Shown one piece after another: positions 54,747-64,000 of a DNA stretch of 64,000 nucleotides; the stretch's first letter is position 1, and each line of letters opens with the position of its first letter. Where the stretch lies: NCBI GenBank assembly GCA_029339195.1, contig JAPTJF010000077.1, positions 1 to 64,000 of the forward strand, written 5' to 3'. Under the pieces are notes generated by a model. That model was given only the letters and a program-made list of their open reading frames with translations. It was not told the origin of the DNA and ran no database searches. The position numbers were made by a program, and so were the translations under genes. Source of the stretch: Micractinium sp. NFX-FRZ. Lineage: Eukaryota > Chlorophyta > Trebouxiophyceae > Chlorellales > Chlorellaceae.

Positions 54747-56420
54747 CTACCGCGTCTGCGCCGCCGCATACACAAACTGGCTGTAGTCGAAGGTGGCCTT
54801 GCCGGCGTGGTGGGGGTCGAAGGCCCGGAAGATGTTGGTGGAGGAGATGAGGAAGAGGCAGAGCATGGTGTACTCGGGCAGGCCGTAGCGCCCTGCACAG
54901 GGTCCGACATCAGGCAGGTGAACAGTGAACCAGCTGGTTGCACCGTTTGAAGCACAGGCGCGGGCGGGCAGGTGGCAGAGCTAGCAGAGATGAGGAAGAG
55001 GCACAGCATGGTGTACTCGGGCAGGCCGTAGCGCCCTGCAGAGGGTCCAACATCAGGCAGAAACTGCATGTTAGGGTGCTGGCTGCCTGGCTGCACCTGT
55101 GCACCCTGAATATTTGTAAACCTTTTCATGATTGACAGACAGATGGGGGCGTTGCCACCTCCCTGCATCCCGTCCAGTCCTCGCACTGTGAACCCCCCCC
55201 CCCCACCCAGCCCTCCCACACCCTCACCATTGCGGTCGGGGTCGTATGAGGAGAGCAGCGCCTTGAGGGCGGGCGGCTCCAGGCGGTAGCCTGCAGGATA
55301 GATGGCATGGGTTGGGGCGGGGTTAACGGGTGGGTGTGGGTGGGCGCAGGGTGCTTGATAAGGGTGTGGCCGCAGCTTGCACCGCTGCAATGAGAGTGCG
55401 GCCGTTGAGATTTGCAGTCTGGGGGAGTGGCAGTGCAGCTCTGCTTGCCGCTGCCAGCGCAGCAATGCATGGGCACACACACACACTGCCCCACCCGCTT
55501 GCCTGCCCGCCAGCCCGCCACCCCTCACCCTGCGCCGCCACCATCTGCTGCACCTGCTCTGCTGAAATGGCGTCGCCGCCGCACGCCGCCGCCGCAAATG
55601 CGGCCCGGATCTCGCCTAGCTGCATGTGCAGGCTGCACCAAGGGAGTGCGGCGCACAGGCACGACGCACAGCTCTGAAGCGTGCACATTGCAGCTGGGTG
55701 CTGTTGCTCATGTGCTTCCCCTGCCCCTCGTGGTTGCGTGCATGTGTGTGGGGTGCCGCGGCAGTGCTACACTTCAAGTGTATCGCCTCAGATACGATGC
55801 AAGCACATGGTGACTGGCTGGTGTCCGCCCCAACCTTTCTGTCTCCCACCTGCGAAATTCAGGCAGTGAGATTGTGCCGCTGCAATCTGTATCATGCAGC
55901 CTGACCATCTGCAGCAGCAGAGGGCGCAGGAGAGGGGGAGGAGGCGGCGGGCAGCAGTTGGGGCGAGCAGGCAGGGGCGCCAGGGCGGCAGGCCCTCGTG
56001 CAGCACCGGGTAGCAGCACAGCAGTGGTTTCATGGCATTGCAGCCCTGCAGGCTGACCACTGGCAGGGCACAGCATGGTCACGTGCCCTGCACCCGCCCC
56101 CGCTGGCCCAAAGCACCTGGGCGCATGCCATGAGCGAGAAGTGGAGCCCTCCCATGGCCAGCGCGCGTTGCAGCTCCCCAGCGTGGATGGTGCCCGTGCG
56201 GTCGGTATCTATTTGTGCAAACCTGCGCAGCATGTTTGTTGGGTTGCCGCCACGCAGGGTGTGCGGACCGGGGCACTCGTGCATGGTGAAGCAGGGGGCG
56301 GGGGGCACTGGTTCTTGCCATGACGGCAACCCGTTTGTCCTGCCACCAACTGGATGCAGAGTCTATGTATGCCAGCACCCACCATTGCTGCAGCTGCGCG
56401 TCTGTTGGTGGTGCCGCCAT
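54747..56420 (-). CDS. Penta-EF-hand calcium-binding protein, 171 aa
   Basis: Six exons join in phase: 56383-56420, 56117-56222, 55850-55908, 55529-55632, 55228-55290 and 54747-54892. Three canonical calcium loops are visible: DTDRTGTIHAGE (18-29), DTDCSGTISLPE (54-65) and DPDRNGRYGLPE (119-130). Two further hands are degenerate (ACGGDAISAEQV and DPHHAGKATFDYSQF). Five hands in about 170 residues, with the pattern FAQIDTDRTG, GGLHFSLMA and SSTNIFRAFDPHHAGKATF, match the ALG-2/peflin/sorcin group, which couples Ca2+ to membrane trafficking and repair. The Gly/Pro-rich N-terminus of some members is absent. The start is ATG 56420. A nearly complete copy of the last exon start lies in intron 5. 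Confidence 0.88.
54987..55060 (-). repeat. Intronic echo of penta-EF-hand last exon start
   Basis: About 74 bp, roughly 95% identical to 54844-54917. The copied piece includes intron tail, CAG acceptor and the codons GRYGLPEYTMLCLFLIS, all in phase. It lies 143 bp upstream in the preceding intron. Confidence 0.92.
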
Positions 56421-56854
56421 TGCAAAACAACGTCTCTGCTTTTGAAGGGCGGGCAGTGGCGGCGGTGGTCCCGTCGGGGCGGCGGCAAGCAGTAGGGAGG
56501 CGCTTGCGAGGCGTGACGGAGCTTTGCAGCGTCGGTTGTGGCCAGCCAAGGCAGTAGGGTATGCTAGGGCCGCAGAAAGGCCGCAGGAGAGGCGAACGCG
56601 GCACAAGGCGGGTTGAATCGCACGGATGCCGGCACTAGCTAGAATTGGGCACTGATCAGCCGCCCACAACCATGAGGCAGAGCTTCACGGAAAGGCAGAC
56701 GCGAAGGAAAGCCGGCTGCATCGCGCTGCCACGTTGCCGAAGTTGACCGAAGCCCCAAGCTTCCGCATCGGTTTCGGCATACGGCTGTCCACTTGCAGCA
56801 GCTACGCAGCAGCCTCTGACGAGCAGTGAACGCCGGTCAGACTCCTGGGCGAGG
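56421..56854. promoter_or_regulatory. Divergent intergenic/promoter region
   Basis: 434 bp between the start codons of the penta-EF-hand (-) and Tctex1 (+) genes. No gene or defined motif was recognised. Confidence 0.45.
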
Positions 56855-57483
56855 ATGGCTGTTCTGCTGGACGCGGAGGCCGGTGGGCCGCTGAAGCAAG
56901 TGATCTATGAGAACACCTACCGCACCGAGCCAACAGAGGTGCGCGAGCGGGGCGGGGATGGTTGCAGAGTTGGTTGTCGCCGCTCGCCCGCCGCTGCCGC
57001 CGCCGCTGCTCACGTCCCCTTCGCCTTGCCGCCGTGCAGGAGGCGCGCTTCAGGGCGCACCGAGTGCAAACGGTGCTGCGGCAGCTGCTTAAAGAGCGGC
57101 TGGAGGGGCAGGTGTATGATCCCGTGCGCGGCTCGCAAACCACCAAGCAGCTGGCGGGTGAGAGGCAGTGCATCCGCTGCCGCTACACTTGCATGCACAC
57201 CTGCTCCTGCTGCCGCCGGCAACCACCTGTATGACAACATACCAGCCGAGCACGCTCTTGTGCATTACCCCATGCAGATGACATCTGGAGCGAGGTGAAG
57301 GCGCTGGGTTTCGAGCGGCACAAGCTGGTGGTCTACGTGTCGCTTGGGGAGCTGAAGGGGCAGACCTTCTCCTCCTGCAGCCGCTGCCTGTGGGACACAG
57401 CCACCGACGGCTTCGCCTCCGAGTCCTTCAAGAATGAGAGCCTCTTCTGCACGGCGCAGGTGTTCGGCCTGTACTTCGAGTAG
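56855..57483 (+). CDS. Tctex1-type dynein light chain, 135 aa
   Basis: Three exons join in phase: 56855-56938, 57040-57157 and 57278-57483. The family sequence is clear across joins: VIYENTYRTEPTE-EARFRAHRV, then ERLEGQVYDPVRGSQTTKQL, SEVKALGFERHKLVVYVSLG, and the C-terminal SSCSRCLWDTATDGFASESF, LFCTAQVFGLYFE. The TYRTEPTE start resembles the TCTEX1D2 (DYNLT2B) group, a light chain of the retrograde intraflagellar-transport dynein-2 complex; assignment within the Tctex1 family is an inference. A general dynein-1 role is the alternative. The length matches complete family members. Confidence 0.88.
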
Positions 57484-57851
57484 GGCGCACTGCCTTGAAG
57501 CAGCGGCACAGACGGCAGGAGCAGCAGCACTCCCGCCCTTGCCATGCACCGCTCCGCTTCACTCCCACCTCTACCTGCCTTGCACAGCACCCATTCTCTC
57601 CCCACCCCCCTGGCCTCTGCTGATAAATGGTGATGCATAGGCGCCAACCCTGCGCTGACATGTGATGTGCGGCTGAAAGTGGTACAGTTACAGTGGGGCT
57701 GAAGAGGAGTGCCGATGAGGGAAAGGAGATTGCTGCATAGATAAGCAATGGAACAGAGACAGTGCATCAATTCAAAACCAAGTTCATACATGCGGGCCGG
57801 CTTTCAGCGGCGCTCATTTGCTGCCACAGCCGCCGCCGCTGCAGATGGCTG
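57484..57851. other. Convergent intergenic region
   Basis: Holds 3' ends of the Tctex1 (+) and kinesin (-) genes, including a minus-strand TGTAA at 57688-57692. No gene is visible. Confidence 0.5.
57688..57692 (-). terminator. Candidate TGTAA poly(A) signal of kinesin gene
   Basis: TGTAA on the minus strand 160 bp past the stop at 57852. Confidence 0.4.
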
Positions 57852-60800
57852 CTACTGCATGGACCCTGCCGGCTGCTGCTGCACCGCCATTGCCTGCACC
57901 GTGGCCCGCACAAGCTTGCCCAGGTACTCCAGCTGCTTGCCCAGCTTGGGGTGCGCCTGTGCCTGCAGCGCCAAGAGGGCAGAGCGGTACAGGACGTGCA
58001 GTAAATAGGCTGGGAGGCAGGCTGTGTCCCGAATTGCTTGCAACAGGGTTGCGAGGCATGGCAAGCAGGGAGCACCAGCAGAACCCTTTGTACAAGACGT
58101 CCCTCCCTCCCACTGCCGGCGGTCCCGGCTAACGCCCAACTTGCTGTGCACGACAGGTGTGCCTACCTCGAGCGGCAGCTCTGCCATGCTGCGCCCGATG
58201 TCGTCCACCAGCACGCGCACCTGCAGGGAGGGCAGGGGCACAGGAATGTTTGGGGCAAGTGTGACTTTGAGTGGGCAGGCCCAGAGGTTCAGACGGACTT
58301 GGACGCTTCGGTTGCAGGGGGGCTGTGAAGGGCAAGGTTCAAGCTGGCTTGCAGCAGTAGCGCCCAATCAGACCAGGCTGCTGGCATCAGGAGCGCTGCA
58401 GCACCCTCCACAAGCACGCCCTTCCCTTTGTGCACACCCCAAACAGACAAACCTCCTCCCCCATGCGCAACCCACCTTGCTGTCCAGAATGGTGCGCAGC
58501 GCATCACGCTCCTTGCTGAGCGCATCGCACTGCGCCGCCAGGGCCGCGGCGCTGCTGCCGCTGGGGCCTGCCGCCTTCTGCTGCTGCTGCGAAGCTGCTG
58601 CTGCTGCCGCTTGCGCCTGCTCCAGCCGTGCCTGCAGCATCTCGGCCTGCGAGCGCCACTGAGCCTCGCGCTCAGCCAGCTCGCGCCCGTGCTGCAGCCG
58701 CAGCTCCTCCAGCTGCAGCGCCAGCCCATCAACCGCGCCCGCCATGCCACCAGTGCCGCCGTTGGTCAGGTCGGCCCCGCTGCCAAACGCGCTGCCATAG
58801 AGCTGCGAGCGGGCTAGCGGGCTGCTTGCTTCACTGCCGCCGTACTCACTGTCCGGCTGCACAGCTACCAGCTGCGGCCCCGACAGAACCCCTGCCGCCA
58901 TCTGTTCTGGCTGCGAGGTGCCGCTGCCCCGGCTGCCCAGGGCTGGGATGGTCCAGTCGCTGCCGCTGTCGCTGCCGGCGCGCAGGCCCTCTGCTGCATG
59001 CTCCAGCGCTGTGTCGCGCACGGCTGCCTTGGAGTTGTGCTCCATGGCTGCCCGGCGCAGCGCAATCAGCTCTGCTGTCTTCTGATCCAGCGCATCCTCC
59101 AGCTTCCTGCGCAGGGGGCAGGCAGGCAGGAGCAGGGCAGCGGGGCTCAGCGGGGTGTGGGGTACAGCATGAGGGGCACAGCAGGGTGTGGTGACTCAGT
59201 ATGCTGGGGCCAGCAGCAGTGGCAGCCACAGCACATGATGCAGCGGAGGCGCACATGCAGCCGCTCATGGGAGACCTGCAGCTTGTATTCGTGTGACTCG
59301 CATTGCCAGCGCACCCTCGCCACTCGTGCCGCCACGGTGCTGGTCCGTGCTTGTTCACCAGCACCCGCCTGGCCACCGCCAAATGTGCCCCTCCTGCGCA
59401 TTCCACTTTCCCAGCCCTGCAAACCCAGCACAGCACTCACTTTTGGTGGCTGTCGTACGCCTCCAGCTCCGCCTGCAGCGCCAGGATCTGCTCGTCCCGC
59501 TCGTTCAGCCGCTGCGTCAGCGCGATCATGATGTCGCGCTGCTTCAGCAGCAGAGACTTGTAGCGCTCCACCTGCGAGGGTGAGGGGCGGCAGGTTGGAT
59601 TCGGGTGGCGGGCATGGTGTCCAGGGGTAAGGGCAAGCGAAGGTGGGTGCATGCTACGGGCAATGCTAGGAGCAGCAGCAGCAGCAGCTCCTGCTTGTGC
59701 TCACGCGGTGTGCGTTGTGCTATAGCTGAACACACGCACAATTTCAACCCAGGCAGCATCATGCCTCGGACCGCACCCCGCGCTCACCCCCTACGATATT
59801 CTCTCTGCCATTGCGTCTTCCCCACCCCCTCCTTACCTGCGCCTTGTCCTCCTGCACGTTCTGCCGCTCACTCTCCAGATCTCGCAGCCGCTCCTCATAC
59901 TGCTGCCTGATGCGGGCCTGCTCCTTGGCCAGCAGCGTCCTGCAGGCGGGGAGATGAGAGGGTGTGGGTGAGAAGCAGGTTGCCGGCAATCCGCTCAGCG
60001 ACCCACGATGCTGTCGATATGACACCTGGCTTGCACCAGTCGGATTGTAGGCCTGGCGTTCGTCCTGGCAGTCAAGCACAGGCATGCCCATGCCCGCGCC
60101 ACTGCCAGCTCCCGCTTGTGCCAGCCCACCTGAACTGCGGCGTGTCCTCAATCTTCTGCCCGCCAACCAGCAGCTGGCTCTGCATCGAGGCAATGCGCGT
60201 CTGAAGCGCTGCCATGGCCTGCTTGTGCCGCATGATCTCCTGGCTCTGCCGCTCCAGCGCGTGGATGGCGGCAATCTTGTCTGCCTGCTCTCGCCGCCGG
60301 GCCTCCTCAATCTGCAGGGCCAGGCAGGAACACGCACACATGGCTGGTCGGCAGGTGCAAACAGTGCAAGCAGCAGTACGGTACACGCAATGTTGTTATA
60401 GAGCTGCCTGCCATTGTTCGGAGCAGTGCACATGCCAAGCAGCTCTAAACCTCCACCTGCTCGCTCCTCCCACCAACACACGGACGGAGGCAGGCAGGCA
60501 GGCGGGCAGGCAGTGCAGCAGCAGGCGGGGCGCACCTGCAGCACCAGCCGCTTGTCCACCAGGTCCTTGCTCTTCTGCTGCAGCTCCGCCCGCAGCCGCC
60601 GCAGCTCGCGCTCGTACTTGCGCAGCAGCGTGCGCTGGTCCAGGTCCTCGTTCACCTGGGGCAGGCGATGTGGGGTGGGGTGGGGTGGGGGTCGGAGAAG
60701 GCAGGTGTGGCCGTGCAAACGCGGGGGCGGCCAGGCGGGGCAGTGCTACAGAACCGGCAGGCAGGCAGGCAGGCAAGCGGGCATACATCTTGAATTGTCG

Positions 60801-62229
60801 GCCGGCTCTGGTACATCGCTGCCTCAGCAGCACGTGGCACAGAGCTGCTGACGGCTGCAGCACCACAGGGAGCCTGTCCCTGCCCACCGCACCTTGGGCA
60901 GGTTGCGCATGCACTTGGCGCGGTTGGCAAACTTGAGGGTGGAGAGGGACTCTGCAAACATGGGGGTGTTCAAAAGGCCAGGAGAGGTCAGATGCAGAGC
61001 CCTTGGGGAAGCCACAGAGAGAACATGCACCTGTGATGCTTACAGCTCTGCCTTGCAACTTCCTAAACCACAGCTGAGCTGTCTGCCGTTATCCAAGCTC
61101 CCACCCGCTCAACTCAACTCACACTCATGCCCGCCCACCCACCCACCTGCAAAAGCCTCCACGGCGGGCGACACCATGGCCATGAAGGTGGTCTTGCAGT
61201 TGCCTCCCAGGCTGTCCTCCAGGATGCGTGTCAGCTTGGAGTCGCTGTGGAGAGGAAGGGACACAGGGGAGGGGCAGTGTGGGGGACACAGCTGAGTGAC
61301 AGCGGGATTGTGGATTAGAAAACGGCACCAGCACTGCCCCTCCTGCCCACCCCGCCAGCAGCGACGCGCATGGCAGCAAAGCTGCACATGTCTCCACAGC
61401 TGCCCCACTCAGACGGCACGCACCGGTAGGGCACGTGCGGGCGGCCGTCGCGGCCCTTGGGGTCGGTGAGCGCAGCAATGACATTGCCCAGCGCTGACAG
61501 GCTCTGATTGATCTTCTTGCTCTCCTCCAAACGCTTGCCAGTGGCCCCAGTGATGTGCACACGCTCGCTACCCGCCAGGTCAACCAGGTTCAGCTTGCCC
61601 ACCTGCAGAGAAGGGGCACAGGCAGGGCAGTGAGGGAGCCAGAGCAGAGCAGGGCAGTGTTGGGCCGTGCCAGAGGTGCCTGCTTGCAACCGTGCTGGCC
61701 CACGCATGGCATACACAAGCTGAGCAGGTGGCGGCATGGGCGTGCATCACTCATTGGGCGTGCAAGTTCGCCAGCCCTGCTGCACACTAGCCCTTGCATC
61801 AACTCCATGCACCCACCCTCCCACCTTGACGCTCTGCCGCGCCTCGCCGCGGCTCGACGGCGGCCCCCGCCCCGCGCCATACTGCTCTGCCGCTCGGCCC
61901 TGGCCGCCGGCCCCGCTGCTGCCGTCCTCAAGCGGGGTGGACTTCTCCACGATGAGCATGAAGATGGCGTGGGAGCGGGAGGACAGCTCGTTGAGCTTGG
62001 TGGCGCCAGTGGCACGCACCGCAGCGCCGCGCTCCATCAGTGCGTACACCTCTGTAAGGAGTAGGAGGGCAGGAGGCATGCCAGGGAGACGCCGAAGGTG
62101 ACGACGGTGTGCAGTGCAGCTGGGAAGACGGGTGCGAATGGCGAGCAGCAGGCAAGCATGTGGTACAGCCTGATCCAGCAATCAATCAGCGCTACTGGAG
62201 GCATCATCCACGCACCCTGCAAGCAAGAT

Positions 62230-62261
<32 letters not shown>

Positions 62262-63906
62262 GCACACGCCACACAGCATACCTGCGGGCGAGCGCACCAC
62301 CCACTCCGAGAGCCCCTCCACGTGCACGCCGCGCCGCTTGTCCTCCCGCACCACCAGGTTCGAGCTCTCCGGCTTCAGCAGGTCGGAGATGACCTGCGTC
62401 CAGCAAGCGGAGTGCATATGTGCAGAAGGCATGTGAGGACGCCAGGGGCTGGGAGCAGCGACCAGAGTTGCACAAGGCTAGTTGGTGCAGGATGTAGGAG
62501 CATCTCACAGCATGGCTGCAGCACAAATCCGCCCAGCAGCTGCCACAGCAGAGATAGCAGGCTACTTGCATACCGCAGCAAACACGGCGCTCTGCCAATG
62601 GACAGCTCGCAGCGGCTCCTGATCTTCAGGCAGCCTTCCTGCCTGCGGGCCTCAGCCTCATCTTGCAGCCAAGGTCCAGCTACCCCACTCTCACCGCAGC
62701 ACCCTGACCAAACTCCCACGCACCCAGGGCATGACCGCAAACCACCCTGCACCTACCTCATTGTAGATCTGCAGGTAGGACGCACGCACGAGGAACTTGC
62801 AGCGCTGAGCGCCGGTGTCGCGCTGAATGTGGTCAAACACGTCCTCAATGGCGCGCGGGATGATACCGCGTGCCGGCCCGGACCGCGCCCCCTCCATTGT
62901 GTACGTCTTGCCTGTGCCCGTTTGCCCATAGGCAATGATGGAGGCGTTGTAGCCCTGTTTGTGGTGCGTCGGGGTGGGGAGGGAGCAGGGGCAGGGAGGC
63001 ACACCGATGAGAGCGGCGGCGCAGCGGGGCGGCGGCAGGCATAGGTTGCCTAAAAGCCCGACACGCAATCATAATTAGCCACCTAGGTCTATGCCATCCA
63101 GCAAGCAACATCTGCCTAGTCAGCCAACAAAGGTCCAGATCACATGTTGTGCTGGGGGTGCACACCTGCAGCACATTGTGCACGGCACTGCGCGCCGACT
63201 GCGCATACACATCCTCCTGGGTGCAGCTCGGGTCGTAGACGCGGTCAAACCCGAAGCGGTAGCTGTTGTACACCTGCGGGAACAACAGTGTGTTGGGGGT
63301 CGGCAGTGGCATGAGGGCCTGCAGGTGAGGTGCATGCACGTGCCTCGTGGCCTCCCAAACCTGCCGCGGCTGCTGTACAAGGCAGACGCGAACGCAAGAG
63401 CACCCATCCGCCTCCAAAACCAGGCACATATATTCACGTGTGTTCCCCTGACTCACTCACAATGCCATTCTCCACACCATTGTTGCTCAGCGCCGACAGG
63501 TTCTCCGACAGCGTCACCACCTGGGACGGCTGCCCAGGCCCGATGAGCACCGCGTTTTCAAAGGGGCGGAAACCTTGCATCTCCCGCGGCAGCGGCGGGC
63601 GCACGCGCACCACCACCTGCGGACGAGAAGCGGCAATTTGAGACAGCAAGCAGTCAGAGTGCAGCGGGGACACGGTAGGAGAAGCAGCACGCAGGCACCC
63701 GCCACCTTGCCTGCCGCCGCCGCCTGTCGCGGACTGGTCTCTGGCCCCGTGCGCACCTTGACCGCATCCTCCTCCCCATCCAGCGGCGGCTCCGAGTCGT
63801 CAAAAGGCTCTTCGACGCCCTCCGGCTGCTCCACGGCCGGCGGGGCGTCTGCCTGCTCAGCCTCGGCGTCGTCCCCCCAGCCCACGTTGGGAAAGACGCG
63901 GTGCAT
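57852..63906 (-). CDS. Kinesin, N-terminal motor, 872 aa
   Basis: Sixteen exons join in phase: 63757-63906, 63461-63616, 63166-63273, 62757-62954, 62282-62393, 61825-62051, 61424-61602, 61147-61244, 60893-60951, 60536-60655, 60130-60311, 59837-59939, 59441-59571, 58476-59106, 58167-58220 and 57852-57962. After a 50-residue acidic head the motor runs to about residue 430: [13 protein letters not shown]-loop [10 protein letters not shown] (148-157), switch I NELSSRSH (262-269), switch II DLAGSE (325-330), and [14 protein letters not shown] neck and long coiled coil follow ([40 protein letters not shown]), then a Ser/Gly-rich tail. The motor is complete and N-terminal, so a plus-end-directed microtubule motor is expected. 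A Gly/Ser insert (about 286-316) precedes switch II. I could not place the subfamily. Confidence 0.92.
62228..62263. repeat. (ATC)4(AGC)8 tract in kinesin intron
   Basis: Compound trinucleotide repeat in the intron between exons 5 and 6. Confidence 0.9.
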
Positions 63907-64000
63907 TTTTGAGGTGGTCTAGGGAGCCCAGAGGTGGTCTAGAGGGCCGGCCACTGCGGCGGAAGTTCAGAAACGCTCCACCCTCTCGTCCTGAAGGGCG

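Overview
The window looks like nuclear DNA from a trebouxiophyte (Chlorella-like) green alga. It is very GC-rich and dense with short spliceosomal introns (mostly GTGAG/GTGGG donors and pyrimidine-CAG acceptors). Several genes are followed by the TGTAA poly(A) signal known from green algae. The gene families are plant or algal: a Tat-type thylakoid-lumen TPR protein, a U-box/ARM ubiquitin ligase, F-box/LRR proteins, a truncated haemoglobin, a MATE transporter, a kinesin and a Tctex1 light chain. Gene models were assembled by hand by joining open frames at splice sites so that codon phase and protein family sequence both continue. No transcript data were available.

Layout. 1-418 (-): 5' end of a secreted proline-rich protein. 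1543-3425 (+): unrecognised protein. 3607-7722 (-): CK1-like kinase with an Ala-rich repeat extension. 7918-9198 (+): small coiled-coil protein. 9435-11491 (-): alpha/beta hydrolase. 12144-14189 (-) and 14856-19845 (-): two adjacent F-box/LRR genes. 20582-23487 (-): lumenal TPR protein. 23649-28041 (+): U-box/ARM protein. 29423-34412 (-): HARE-HTH protein. 34413-38001: 3.6 kb with no convincing gene and some repeats. 38002-40074 (-): unrecognised protein. 41131-44414 (-): SYLF (Ysc84-type) lipid-binding protein. 45129-47483 (+): macro-domain protein. 47991-49763 (-): truncated haemoglobin. 51042-54470 (+): MATE transporter with an apparent frameshift. 54747-56420 (-): penta-EF-hand protein. 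56855-57483 (+): Tctex1 light chain. 57852-63906 (-): N-terminal-motor kinesin.

The genes are unrelated housekeeping, signalling and proteostasis genes; nothing forms an operon or pathway cluster. Several pairs are divergent with short shared upstream regions (161 and 195 bp). Several are convergent with 3' ends that appear to overlap.

The most unusual signal is structural. At least seven genes carry, inside an intron, one or more direct 'echo' copies of the neighbouring exon edge together with its splice site. The copies usually keep the splice dinucleotide and often the reading frame. This looks like repeated local tandem duplication across splice junctions, and it was recognised by reading rather than by any standard feature type.
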